From the NCBI GenBank assembly GCA_964636275.1, contig CAZWRN010000003.1:6705-70704 (forward strand): a DNA stretch of 64,000 nt. Direction: 5' to 3'. Source of the DNA: CAZWRN01 sp964636275. Its GTDB lineage: Bacteria > Patescibacteriota > Microgenomatia > Daviesbacterales > UBA10151. The notes below the pieces were generated by a model. It was not told where the DNA came from. It was given only the letters and a program-made list of their open reading frames with translations, and did not search any database. The translations under genes and the position numbers were made by a program. Positions 31,802 through 40,385 of this stretch are shown here, one piece after another (positions within the stretch are counted from its first letter, which is position 1; each line of letters begins with the position of its first letter).

Positions 31802-32887
31802 CTATTCTATATCGCAGCGGTTCTCACGATAGTTTTTGGTATATCCGATATTACAACTCCAACCATCTGTGTTCATCTCTAAATGCGCATTGTCTGGTAA
31901 ACTTACTTTCCGGCAAACTTGAGAACCAAAATCTTTGATATATCCTAATTTACAAGTCCAAGAGCTTCCTTGCCAGACTATATGCTCAGTCGTAAACTTC
32001 TCACATTTATCACCTTTTCTGATATAACTACTAATACAACTCCAGCCATCAATCGATGAATTATCAAGTCTCGCATTTTCAGGGACTACGACCTTCACAC
32101 ACTTTCTAAGCTCTTCATTTCGTTTATAGCCTGATTCACAGTAAAACTGGCTCCCATGTTCATAAAATGTGCCATGCTCAACTACTTCTACTTTGACGCA
32201 TCGATCACTTTGTTTATCGTATCCGGGATCACACTCAAATCCTTCTGCGGTGACTTGACCATAATGCGGTACAAAGATTGATTCACAGCTATTTTTTTCA
32301 CGATTTTTCACAAAACCTTTATTACATTGCCAATCATTACCTAAATACGTCAAATGAGCATTAGCAGGGATTTCAAACTTTTTACATTCACTCCCCTCTT
32401 TTCTAAATTGATTGTTACAGTACCAGTCAAAACCCTGGTCAAAAAATTTAGCATCCTTAGGCAGTTCAACTTTGACACATTTGTCTTCAATTCTCTGATA
32501 AGTAGCTATACACGTCCAATCATTACCAGTCGCTTCAAGCACCGCATTTTCTGGCAATCTTAATTCGTTACACTGATCATTTTCTCGGATATAGCCCCGT
32601 TCACAAACAAAATCATCACCTGAATAATTAAGTTTAGCATGCTCTGGAATCACTACTTTTTGACATAGATTTTGAGAAGCAATTTTTTTATACCCTACCT
32701 GACAGAGCCAATCTGTTTTTTGAGAGTTTAAAACACCATTCTCCGGTATGTTTATCTTTTCACACTCCCCACTCGCAAAGTTAAACTTTTGCTCCGAAGG
32801 ACAGCTGACAGCGAAAGTAGGATGAGGAAATATAAAATTTATAACGACAATAAAAATTATAATAGTTATATTTAGTAAGTAATTCAT
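31802..32887 (-). CDS. Secreted protein of about ten Cys-containing 32-residue repeats
   Basis: The chosen ATG 32887 overlaps the RND stop by four bases and gives a signal peptide (MNYLLNITIIIFIVVINFIF, cleavage after TFA). The mature ~335 residues are ten to eleven repeats of about 32 residues, each W-x-C-x-x-G-[YF]-x-[KR], then 5-10 residues, C, then [VIL]-x-[VIL]-P-[ED]-[NH]-A. With two Cys per unit, one disulfide per repeat is likely. An upstream frame extension to 33004 has no signal peptide and is less likely. I do not recognise the family. It is translationally coupled to the RND transporter gene, so a link to export or the cell surface is possible. Confidence 0.8.
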   Translation of the reverse strand: MNYLLNITIIIFIVVINFIFPHPTFAVSCPSEQKFNFASGECEKINIPENGVLNSQKTDWLCQVGYKKIASQNLCQKVVIPEHAKLNYSGDDFVCERGYIRENDQCNELRLPENAVLEATGNDWTCIATYQRIEDKCVKVELPKDAKFFDQGFDWYCNNQFRKEGSECKKFEIPANAHLTYLGNDWQCNKGFVKNREKNSCESIFVPHYGQVTAEGFECDPGYDKQSDRCVKVEVVEHGTFYEHGSQFYCESGYKRNEELRKCVKVVVPENARLDNSSIDGWSCISSYIRKGDKCEKFTTEHIVWQGSSWTCKLGYIKDFGSQVCRKVSLPDNAHLEMNTDGWSCNIGYTKNYRENRCDIE

Positions 32888-35800
32888 TTGCGAGCGGGTG
32901 CTTTGGGAGCAAAGATCAAATAATAAACCACGGGGATGAAAAACAACATTATAGTTCCAGAGAAAGTTAAACCCGCGATGATCGCTCCTCCCAAACCTCT
33001 CCACAGAGGATCCGAGATAGTTATTGGAATCAGTCCAGCAATGGTACAGACTGAAGTTAAAGCAATTGGCTCAAGTCGGGAGGCTGCTGCATCAGCAACC
33101 GACTCTGAAAACTCCATACCAGATTCCTGATTGATCAAAATCTTATCAACCACCAAGATCGAATTTTTCACCACTATTCCGAATAAAGCTAAAATACCGA
33201 TCAAAGCTGGGAATGACAGCGGAATCTGAGCCATTGCAAAGATAATAAATACACCAGATATAGAAAGTGGGATAACAAGCATGACTATCAATGCCCGTCT
33301 AAAAGATTTAAACTGCAGCACCATCGTGATAATAATCAGTAAAAATGACAAAATCATCGCTCGTAGTATCGAGTTTACGGATTCCTGATTTTCTTCATTC
33401 ACCCCACCGGTAGCCCAACCATATCCAGTCGGTAAATTGAGTGAGTTCGCATACTCTTCTAGTTTGGTGTTAATATCAGCTAGCACATATCCTTCTTGAA
33501 CACCAGCTGAAACAGAGATCGTTCTTTTACCATCTTCTCGAGTAATCAACGTTGGATTGGTAGCAAGCTCCAGTTTACCCAAAGCTGAAAGATGCACTGT
33601 TCCACCGGTTTGGGTTGGAATAACAAGTGTTGTGATATCTTCCACAGTTTGGGTTCCAGATCCCAAACGGATAGTGACATCTTCAGTCAGATCTTGGTCA
33701 CCAGAAAACTTTAGCTCATCTGCCTCAAAACCAGAGGCATACAATCGTAGCCAAAAACCAAGCTGATCAACCGTGATATTATTTTCAGCCAGCTTAGCTC
33801 GATCTGGTACAAAAGTCAGCTTACTCGTGCCTGGTTTAATGGATTTATTGATATTATTTACACCAGCTTGCTGTGACAAATAATCCTGAATACTGTTGGC
33901 GTATTGATCCAGTGTCTTCAGATCCGGTCCAAATAGCTTGATCTGTAAATCTGCACCAGCTGGTGGACCTCCTGAAATCTCCTGAACAGAAAGAGTACCT
34001 TTAGTATAATCTGCAAAGTTATTGCGCAAATGTTGGGCTATCTCGGCGGAAGTCTGATCACGCTCTTCATATAAAGCCACTGAATAAAGGAAACTGTTTG
34101 CTCCTGACCCAGACGGCCCACCGAAATCAGCTCCATAACCTCTCCCAAGCTCCAACGTAACGGTTTCCATGGCCGGAGTAGATTTAAACCGCTCCAACAA
34201 TCCCAGAGCCTCTTGTTTTGCAGTCTGAATATTTGTTCCAGAAGGCAGCTCTACTGATACGTAAATGGTATTTTCATCTGAGCCTGGGAAAAATTCTGAC
34301 TTTACTAGACCGAGTGGAACCAAAGCATATGAAAATAGTGAAAAGATAACCACCATAATTATGGTGTTTCTTCTGGCTTTTTTAGAGACCAGGATCCGAT
34401 GAATAAGTTTGTTGTAGGAACGTTCGATCCCATGGAAACTAATTAATCCATTGTCCATCACCTGACTAAGTCGAGCTTTAGCACCAGGTGAGCGTAGAAA
34501 ACCTTTGGTGAGTGCTCCAAGTAAAGCATCCCGTACCAGATACACAATCAAAACAAATGCCACCAACACAATCAGCTGTGGTACTAGCAAAGTTCCTTTG
34601 GGAATCAGGAAGTAAAAACCGGCAACTATGCCCAGCAACAACAATACTCGAGTTAGTACTACGACTCGAAAAGGTATTTGCGGCTTCAACAGGAAGATCA
34701 TTAAAGGCAAAATAATAAATAAAGCCACAAAAATTGAAGCAATCAGGGTCGCCGATACGATAATAGGGATTGGTTTAATAAACTCACCAATGATTCCGGT
34801 TGAAAGAAGCAACGGAATAAATGCCCAAACGGTCGTAATCGTGGTAGTTAAAATAGCTACCCAAAAATCTTTCCATACCAACAATCCGGTTTGCAAAGGG
34901 GTAAATTTACCTGAACGGTAATAAGCTGTCATAGCTGAAATCACCACGATTGCATCATCTACCAAAAGTCCTAGCGACAAAAGAAGTGAAAAAGTAGCCA
35001 AAAATGACAAAGCAATCCCAGTAAACTGCATGACAACAAAGGTGATTAAAAAGGTCAGTGGAATAGATAACATTGAAACAAATGCCTGCCTGATACCTAG
35101 GAAAAGCAAAAGAACAATAAATACTAGTGTGATCACAATTGTGATATCACGCTGCAGATGATCAAAAGATTCGTCCACCTGTTCAGCAGTATTTACGATA
35201 GTAAAAACCTGAAAACCATTACCACTGTGCGCCAATTTTTCCTTTACTTTTTCTTCAGCCTCTTTATTGGCTACATCAAAATTAACCCCTGAAACTCGAT
35301 ACACGGAAAAGGTCACTGCCGAACTTACTTCATGATCATGCAGCAAGAAAGACTCTGTTTGGTCTGGTTTTGAGATCTCCCTAATCTCAGCAATTTCTAC
35401 CAATGACACAACTTGGCCATCTAAATTAACTTTGGTTTCACGCAGCTGATCAATCGAACTGACCGCAGGATCAATAGTCAAAGAAAATATAGAGTTATCA
35501 GTTTTTACATTTCCTGCAGGATATGAACTAATCGAGCTTTTAATTGCTCCCATTAAAACCTGTGGGTTGACTCCATAAGTTGTAATTGCCGTGGGCTTAA
35601 CTACGATCTGAACCTCTTGTTCATCAAGTCCGGTGATCTCAACATTATCAATACTGGCTAGATCTTCCAGCTCTTTCTGCAAATCTCGAGAAAATCGGAT
35701 CAGACTTCCCCGATCTTTAGCTCCTGCCAAAGAAAACGTCCAAATAGGTTGATTTTCAAAATCAAGTTTTTGAACATTTGGATCCAAAGCATCTTCTGGT

Positions 35801-36207
35801 AAGTCGCCAACTGCATCCACTGCCGACTGCACATCTGATTTAGCTTTATCAGCATCATATCCAGATTCAAATTCGATTTGAACTACAGATGCAGATTCAC
35901 GAGATGTTGAAGTTACCGTCTTTACTCCATCTACACCTCTCACTGCATCCTCTACCGGTACAGTGATCAGTGATTCAATATCAGCTGGATTTGCTCCCGG
36001 TAATACAGTGGAAATAATAACAATCGGTATCTTAATTTCTGGATTGAGGGTTCGCGGTAGAGCAAAGTAGGCCTGGGTACCAAAAGCAATAACACCCAAG
36101 ACGATTAATACCAAAAATCGGAGGTTGGTTAGATAACTGGCAACCCACCCAGCTAGCAACCTTGGATCAAATTTGAGTTTGCTTAAATACGTTGATGCAG
36201 TATCCAT
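32884..36207 (-). CDS. RND-family efflux transporter (AcrB/HAE1-like)
   Basis: A 1107-residue protein with the RND layout: one N-terminal helix (about 28-48), a large extracellular porter region, then five to six helices (about 350-490), repeated in the second half (about 615-640 and 960-1090). Marks are ALPRTLNPEIKIPIV, TVLPGANPADIE, GLLVDDAIVVISAMTAYYRSG (helix 4 Asp pair) and FGIVVKNSILVVDKI. An extra helix pair with a long loop (about 500-570) lies in mid-protein. AcrB works by proton antiport with an outer-membrane channel; none is encoded here and CPR cells are thought to lack an outer membrane, so it may move lipophilic molecules within or from the single membrane. It follows the fusion-protein gene. 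Confidence 0.93.
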   Translation of the reverse strand: MDTASTYLSKLKFDPRLLAGWVASYLTNLRFLVLIVLGVIAFGTQAYFALPRTLNPEIKIPIVIISTVLPGANPADIESLITVPVEDAVRGVDGVKTVTSTSRESASVVQIEFESGYDADKAKSDVQSAVDAVGDLPEDALDPNVQKLDFENQPIWTFSLAGAKDRGSLIRFSRDLQKELEDLASIDNVEITGLDEQEVQIVVKPTAITTYGVNPQVLMGAIKSSISSYPAGNVKTDNSIFSLTIDPAVSSIDQLRETKVNLDGQVVSLVEIAEIREISKPDQTESFLLHDHEVSSAVTFSVYRVSGVNFDVANKEAEEKVKEKLAHSGNGFQVFTIVNTAEQVDESFDHLQRDITIVITLVFIVLLLFLGIRQAFVSMLSIPLTFLITFVVMQFTGIALSFLATFSLLLSLGLLVDDAIVVISAMTAYYRSGKFTPLQTGLLVWKDFWVAILTTTITTVWAFIPLLLSTGIIGEFIKPIPIIVSATLIASIFVALFIILPLMIFLLKPQIPFRVVVLTRVLLLLGIVAGFYFLIPKGTLLVPQLIVLVAFVLIVYLVRDALLGALTKGFLRSPGAKARLSQVMDNGLISFHGIERSYNKLIHRILVSKKARRNTIIMVVIFSLFSYALVPLGLVKSEFFPGSDENTIYVSVELPSGTNIQTAKQEALGLLERFKSTPAMETVTLELGRGYGADFGGPSGSGANSFLYSVALYEERDQTSAEIAQHLRNNFADYTKGTLSVQEISGGPPAGADLQIKLFGPDLKTLDQYANSIQDYLSQQAGVNNINKSIKPGTSKLTFVPDRAKLAENNITVDQLGFWLRLYASGFEADELKFSGDQDLTEDVTIRLGSGTQTVEDITTLVIPTQTGGTVHLSALGKLELATNPTLITREDGKRTISVSAGVQEGYVLADINTKLEEYANSLNLPTGYGWATGGVNEENQESVNSILRAMILSFLLIIITMVLQFKSFRRALIVMLVIPLSISGVFIIFAMAQIPLSFPALIGILALFGIVVKNSILVVDKILINQESGMEFSESVADAAASRLEPIALTSVCTIAGLIPITISDPLWRGLGGAIIAGLTFSGTIMLFFIPVVYYLIFAPKAPARK

Positions 36208-36336
36208 ATGTTTAAAAAATTCGAAATCCTAACTTCTAAATTCGAAACAATATCTAAATTCAAAATTAAAAACCTTTTGTCTTGATTTATTATTTCTAAT
36301 TTTTCGGATTTCGTGATTCTAATTTCGAATTTATAC
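36208..36336. repeat. AATTCGAAAT-word inverted-repeat spacer
   Basis: ATTCGAAATCC and AATTCGAAAC words on the left (36220-36250) face GGATTTCG (36306-36313) and AATTTCGAATTTATA (36325-36339) on the right, forming a long imperfect hairpin. The right end matches the spacers before atpE and the first GT gene. Confidence 0.65.
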
Positions 36337-37797
36337 TTAAGGTTTTACTTGTACTTGATCTCCTTCAACCACAGTTCGAGATAAAATCACTTCATCATTG
36401 GCTCCGATCCCATCGGTTACTGCTACAAAACGACCCTGTACTTGTCCCAACTGGATTTTTCTAGATTTAGCTTTACCTTCACTAACAATATAAATCACGG
36501 ACTCATCCTGAGTCTGAAAAATAGCATCAAGTGGGATAAATGGCACCACTGAGTTTGTATCTGGAGCACCAACTGGAATATCAATTTGAACAAATGATTT
36601 ATCAGTAAAAAGCTCTTTATATTCATCACCCAATACATATAACACTGAATACATTTGGCCGTTTGTGGCTTCAGAGGAAACATAGTATGGAGCCAAATCC
36701 AAAGTCTTTTCACCAATATGAATAGTGGATTTTTCAAATTTCGAAATATTTTTAGCTGTTGATGCAGGCACCAAGGCATTTAAAACAATATCATCAGTGG
36801 TTTGATTTAAAGTAGCTAAGACGGTTCCAGGATTTACCGATTCTCCTACTCGAACATGAATTCGCTCAATAGTAGCGGCAAAAGGAGCCGCCGGATACAT
36901 TTGAGCTTCAGTAATTTGCGACGCTAAGAGAGACAGATTGGAGATTTGTCTATTTGCCTCTAAAGATTTTTCTTGGATATCTAGATTTTTTAAAGTAATT
37001 TCCCTTCCCAAATCAGACAATTGAGCTGGTGGTCGATCAGAAGCTGATTGATATTCAGCTTGACGAATTCCCTGTTTCAACTGATTGATAGCACCTAAAA
37101 ATTGAGCTTTTTGACCATTTAAACTAGCCTGAGCGGAACCAGTTGATTGCGAAATCTGTGCATCCAGAGAAGCTAACAAAGACTCATTTAAATCCAGCAA
37201 AGACCGAGATTCTTCTAAAGACCTGTTGGCAATATCACGAAGCTGATCAGCATTAGCATCGGTTCTTTCAGCAACTTCTCTTTGTTTTGAGATTAGATCT
37301 TTCTGAGTATCATATGTTTGATTGGAAAGATTATTTTGTGTCTGAGCAATTTGTCTGGCCACTGACAAAGCGTTTCCACCTTGGTAATTTGAGGCTAAAC
37401 CGATCAGATTTTGACCTTTGCTGACAACATCTCCTTCAATTACATTGATATATGAAACAATACCAGGCATCTGGGCTACTACTTTAATCACTCCACTTTT
37501 TTCAACCTGAGCCTGTGTAGAGATTTTTGGTGAAGAACCTATTTTGAAAGTTTGAACAGATTTAACAGTCGCCTGTTTTGGTTGCTCTGTAGGTTTGGCT
37601 TTAAAAACAGTACTTCCTAACACAATCAAAGCTAATAAAATGATAAGTGATAAAAGAAAACTAACAAATGGACGCCTGGAAATAAATTTTGAAATTCTTT
37701 GAACACTTTTCTTACCCAAATAACCAATTCTGGAAAAAAAAGTTTTTACTTTAAGTAAGGATTGATTCATTGATAATTGTTTGTTTGAATTTGCCAT
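36337..37797 (-). CDS. HlyD-family membrane fusion protein
   Basis: A 486-residue periplasmic-adaptor-type protein. It has a basic cytoplasmic N-terminus, one membrane helix (about 47-66), a lipoyl-like half-motif (VVAQMPGIVSYINVIEGDVV), a long helical hairpin with coiled-coil character (about 135-300), the second half-motif (PFAATIERIHVRVGESVNPG) and beta-barrel plus membrane-proximal domains. Such proteins couple RND or ABC transporters to their exit partner. It lies upstream of the RND gene, separated by a repeat spacer. A promoter TTGTAT-16-TACAAT stands nine bases before ATG. Confidence 0.9.
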   Translation of the reverse strand: MANSNKQLSMNQSLLKVKTFFSRIGYLGKKSVQRISKFISRRPFVSFLLSLIILLALIVLGSTVFKAKPTEQPKQATVKSVQTFKIGSSPKISTQAQVEKSGVIKVVAQMPGIVSYINVIEGDVVSKGQNLIGLASNYQGGNALSVARQIAQTQNNLSNQTYDTQKDLISKQREVAERTDANADQLRDIANRSLEESRSLLDLNESLLASLDAQISQSTGSAQASLNGQKAQFLGAINQLKQGIRQAEYQSASDRPPAQLSDLGREITLKNLDIQEKSLEANRQISNLSLLASQITEAQMYPAAPFAATIERIHVRVGESVNPGTVLATLNQTTDDIVLNALVPASTAKNISKFEKSTIHIGEKTLDLAPYYVSSEATNGQMYSVLYVLGDEYKELFTDKSFVQIDIPVGAPDTNSVVPFIPLDAIFQTQDESVIYIVSEGKAKSRKIQLGQVQGRFVAVTDGIGANDEVILSRTVVEGDQVQVKP

Positions 37798-37806
37798 ATT
37801 TTGAAA

Positions 37807-37834
37807 ATTGTATAGAACGACAGACTTTATACAA
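37807..37834 (-). promoter_or_regulatory. HlyD-gene promoter, TTGTAT-16-TACAAT, near-leaderless
   Basis: -35 at 37829-37834, -10 at 37807-37812, nine bases before ATG 37797. Confidence 0.5.
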
Positions 37835-37920
37835 TATTTTGTACCACGTCAAGATAGAAGAGCCAGTATATATTATTATAGGTCCAAAGTCAATCTCAGT
37901 TGTCTTCATTTACGGATCTA

Positions 37921-37949
37921 TTGCGCCTCAGACTCATTTTTACTACAAT
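37921..37949 (+). promoter_or_regulatory. atp operon promoter, TTGCGC-17-TACAAT, leaderless
   Basis: -35 at 37921-37926, -10 at 37944-37949, nine bases before ATG 37959. Predicted leader two to three bases. Confidence 0.5.
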
Positions 37950-37958
37950 TACCGCGTT

Positions 37959-38873
37959 ATGGACGTCCATGCTACAAAAACAAATATTGATCACAATGTA
38001 CCCAGTGATCTCTCAGAACAAATAATTCAAGAAGAACATACTATTGAAAACAATCAACATGCAGCTTCTACTGAAGGTCATCCGACAGGAACTACCGAAC
38101 ATGCTGTCGAAGGAGGCCATGGTGAAGGAGGCTCTTCACATATCGTTTTAGCTCCTGAAACATTGGGATATCTTGGACCTTTGCCAGTTACAAACACTTT
38201 ACTTGTATCATGGATCGTAATGGCTATTTTGATCGCTTTAAGTATTGCTGCCACCAGAAAAACAGCCTTAGTCCCTGTTTCCCGGCTTCAAGGGATGTTT
38301 GAAATAGTGATTGATGCTGTTTATACCTTAGCCAAAGATTTAGCAGCCGATAAGGCCAAAGTTTTCTTTCCTATTGCACTGACTTTCTTTCTATTCATTT
38401 TTACAGCCAATTTATTAGGGCTTTTTCCAGGATTTGCCACCATTGGATTCAACCGAGTTGAAGAAGGTCATACCGTCTGGATTCCACTTCTGCGTTCTAT
38501 GGGATCAGATCTAAATATGACTTTAGGTCTAGCTTTAGTATCAGCTGGACTCACACACTACTACGCAGTTAAATACCTTGGTGTTGGTGGCTATCTCAAA
38601 AAATGGTTTTCTCTCAATCCAATAATGCTTTTTGTGGGAGTTTTAGAGCTAGTTTCCGAAGTTACAAAGGTAGTCTCGCTTTCTTTCAGACTTTTTGGTA
38701 ACATATTCGCCGGAGAGGTAGTATTAGCCACCATCTCAGGATTACTGGCCTTTATTGCTCCTCTACCGTTTTATTTTCTGGAATTAATTGTTGCATTTGT
38801 TCAGGCAGCTGTGTTTATGATGCTAACACTAGTATTTATGGCTTTACTGTCTGAAAAACACGAAGCACACTAG
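37959..38873 (+). CDS. atpB: ATP synthase F0 subunit a
   Basis: Subunit a forms the proton half-channels next to the c ring. The 304-residue protein has a hydrophilic, His-rich N-terminal extension (about 1-70, HAASTEGHPTGTTEHAVEGG) and then six or so membrane helices. The essential Arg is in SLSFRLFGNIFAGEV (helix 4), followed by the helix-5 FVQAAVFMMLTLVFM segment. The open frame extends back to 37770 but the added residues look non-coding; ATG 37959 fits the promoter. The His-rich tail is longer than usual. It opens the atp operon. Confidence 0.93.
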   Translation: MDVHATKTNIDHNVPSDLSEQIIQEEHTIENNQHAASTEGHPTGTTEHAVEGGHGEGGSSHIVLAPETLGYLGPLPVTNTLLVSWIVMAILIALSIAATRKTALVPVSRLQGMFEIVIDAVYTLAKDLAADKAKVFFPIALTFFLFIFTANLLGLFPGFATIGFNRVEEGHTVWIPLLRSMGSDLNMTLGLALVSAGLTHYYAVKYLGVGGYLKKWFSLNPIMLFVGVLELVSEVTKVVSLSFRLFGNIFAGEVVLATISGLLAFIAPLPFYFLELIVAFVQAAVFMMLTLVFMALLSEKHEAH

Positions 38874-38879
38874 TAAATA

Positions 38880-39000
38880 AGCACGAAGCACTAATTTCGA
38901 AGCACGAAATAAATTCGAAATCAAAAAAATTAAATTTAAAACTTTTAATTTTATATTTTGAATTTGTTTCGAATTTCGAGATTCGAATTTCGAATTTATA
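38880..39000. repeat. Word-repeat spacer between atpB and atpE
   Basis: Tandem AGCACGAAG words (38880-38910) and AATTCGAAAT words face TTTCGAATTTCGAGATTCG (38969-38987) and ATTTCGAATTTAT. The spacer would fold as a long AU-rich hairpin. Confidence 0.65.
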
Positions 39001-39002
39001 AA

Positions 39003-39010
39003 GAAAGGAG
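39003..39010 (+). promoter_or_regulatory. Shine-Dalgarno of atpE
   Basis: AAAGGAG lies about eight bases before ATG 39018. Subunit c is needed in many copies, and its SD is among the best in the window. Confidence 0.7.
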
Positions 39011-39017
39011 TTAATAA

Positions 39018-39218
39018 ATGGAACTTAATGCTTCATTTACTATTGCTATTGGTGGTATTGCACCAGCTTTGGCAATCGGTTTAATTGGTATGAAAGCTAT
39101 GGACGCCATCGGACGCAATCCTGATGCGCAGTCTAAAGTTCTGCCAGCGATGCTTTTGGGCATGGCTTTTGCAGAAGCTATTGCGATTTACGCTTTAGTT
39201 ATCGCTTTCACCATGTAA
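39018..39218 (+). CDS. atpE: ATP synthase F0 subunit c
   Basis: The 66-residue c subunit forms the rotor ring. It has helix 1 (FTIAIGGIAPALAIGLIGMKA), the polar loop IGRNPDAQ and helix 2 with the ion-binding Glu in LGMAFAEAIAIYALVIAF. The Gln and Ser/Thr that line sodium sites (as in Ilyobacter) are replaced by Ile and Ala, so a proton-type ring is likely. It is slightly shorter than most c subunits. A good SD precedes it. Confidence 0.95.
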   Translation: MELNASFTIAIGGIAPALAIGLIGMKAMDAIGRNPDAQSKVLPAMLLGMAFAEAIAIYALVIAFTM

Positions 39219-39273
39219 TTCGCTACACAAAAATGGTCATTCTGGTGAGTAGTAGCGGCTCCAGATGTAAATC

Positions 39274-39288
39274 TGAAATCCAGGATGG
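39274..39288 (+). other. Small hairpin in the atpE-atpF spacer
   Basis: CAGAT-GTAA-ATCTG forms a five-base stem with a four-base loop, inside a longer TCCAGAT...ATCCAGGAT arrangement. It could slow decay or reduce downstream expression. Confidence 0.3.
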
Positions 39289-39308
39289 CTTAGTTTCAAA
39301 AATTTAAC

Positions 39309-39797
39309 GTGGATAAATTTATTAGTGATTTTGGGATTCAGCCCATTCTACTTCTAGCACAGATCGTCAATTTTGCGATCTTACTTTTCTTGCTCAAAAA
39401 GTTTCTTTATGGCCCAATCATTAAAGTATTAGACAAAAGACGTGACACTATTGAGGAAAGTCTCAAAAACGCTGAAGAAATCGAACTAAAACTTGCAAAA
39501 ACTGAGGAAGAATACCAAAAAAGAATTGATAAAGCATCTAAAGAATCTCGCGATATGATTGAAGAAACATCCAAAGCCACTCAGCACATGATGGCTGATG
39601 CCAAAGCTCAGGCAACTCTGGAAATGCAGGATATTTTAAAAAAGGGTCAAGAGTCTATTCAAATGGAAAGACAAAAAATGCAACAAGAGATGCGTTCTGA
39701 ACTCACTCAATTAGTTATCAATACACTCGAACAAGTCACTGGTAAAGTAGTATCGAAAAAAGATCAGATCGATATTATTGAAAAAGCAGTTAAATAA
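39309..39797 (+). CDS. atpF: ATP synthase F0 subunit b
   Basis: Subunit b is the peripheral stalk. The 162-residue protein has an N-terminal membrane helix (about 10-30, PILLLAQIVNFAILLFLLKK), the LYGPIIKVLDKRRDTIEESL turn and a long helical coiled coil to the end. The start codon is GTG at 39309; no other in-frame start precedes the membrane helix. Length is normal. A 91-base spacer separates it from atpE. Confidence 0.93.
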   Translation: MDKFISDFGIQPILLLAQIVNFAILLFLLKKFLYGPIIKVLDKRRDTIEESLKNAEEIELKLAKTEEEYQKRIDKASKESRDMIEETSKATQHMMADAKAQATLEMQDILKKGQESIQMERQKMQQEMRSELTQLVINTLEQVTGKVVSKKDQIDIIEKAVK

Positions 39798-39879
39798 GTG
39801 GCAAGTCGCCAGAGTCAAGTGACAAGGATTTTTTTAGTCACCCTAGACTCTTGACTCTAGTCACTTGAAACTAAATCTT
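39798..39879. repeat. Empty word-repeat spacer between atpF and atpH
   Basis: The left part (39797-39829: AAGTGGCAAGTCGCC, AGAGTCAAGTGACAAGG) and the right part (39841-39879: CCCTAGACTCTTGACTCTAG, TCACTTGAAACTAAATCTT) are imperfect inverted repeats. The right part is nearly the same as 43166-43204 before atpD, and the left part shares words with 42779-42815. The atpG-atpD spacer therefore looks like this one with a gene inserted. Confidence 0.75.
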
Positions 39880-40272
39880 ATGAAAAAAAATAAAAAATTA
39901 GACAAAATCATCACTCAGGCCGTCCAGGCTTCTATCAAAAATGGAGCTATTGACCAGACCAAAGTAGCCCAATTTACAAAAAACTTTAAATCTTTCTCTC
40001 TCGAAGATGCTGTCTATAGTCTCAAAAAATACCAAAAAGGGCTGAAAAATTTTATCAGCCAACACACTATGACTATTTTTGCAGCTACTGAACTACCTAA
40101 AGAAACTTTAACCAAGATTAAAAATTCATACAATTCTAATTCGAAATTAGAAGTTAGAAATTTGAAATTTCATTTAGACTCTTCCCTTTTGGCTGGGTTT
40201 AAGTTTAAAATTGGCGATGAAGTATATGACAGCTCTCTAAGGAGATCTCTAGAAAAGCTAAAGATCCAATAG
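39880..40272 (+). CDS. atpH: ATP synthase F1 subunit delta (short)
   Basis: Delta joins the peripheral stalk to F1. The 130-residue protein is shorter than the usual ~175. The C-terminal signature is present: LDSSLLAGFKFKIGDEVYDSSLRRSLEKLK. A stretch before it (about 87-100, YNSNSKLEVRNLKF) is encoded by AATTCGAAATTAGAA-type repeat words (40125-40171), so a repeat seems to have entered the gene in frame. TTG 39865 upstream is a possible start, but ATG 39880 is in the same position relative to the spacer as the atpD ATG. Assignment is supported by operon order. Confidence 0.85.
   Translation: MKKNKKLDKIITQAVQASIKNGAIDQTKVAQFTKNFKSFSLEDAVYSLKKYQKGLKNFISQHTMTIFAATELPKETLTKIKNSYNSNSKLEVRNLKFHLDSSLLAGFKFKIGDEVYDSSLRRSLEKLKIQ
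40125..40171 (+). repeat. AATTCGAAATTAGAA-word repeat inside atpH
   Basis: ATTCTAATTCGAAATTAGAA, then GTTAGAAATTTGAAATTT: the same words as the intergenic family, here read through as coding sequence. Confidence 0.65.
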
Positions 40273-40282
40273 CTGTCAAAAT

Positions 40283-40382
40283 TCTGATAACTAATTTCTA
40301 AAATCTAAACAATTAAAATTTTAAAAGTTTAGGTATTTGGATTTATTTAGAAATTAGAAATTCGGATTTAGAAATTTATAAA
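40283..40382. repeat. AATTTC-word spacer between atpH and atpA
   Basis: ACTAATTTCTAAAATCTAAA on the left faces TTTAGAAATTAGAAATTCGG (40348-40367) and TTTAGAAATT on the right; an imperfect hairpin of the same family. Confidence 0.65.
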
Positions 40383-40385
40383 TAT

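Noticed and set aside
37770..37958. Upstream extension of atpB to 37770
   Set aside because: The added residues do not resemble subunit a, the region overlaps the divergent HlyD gene start, and the promoter lies within it.
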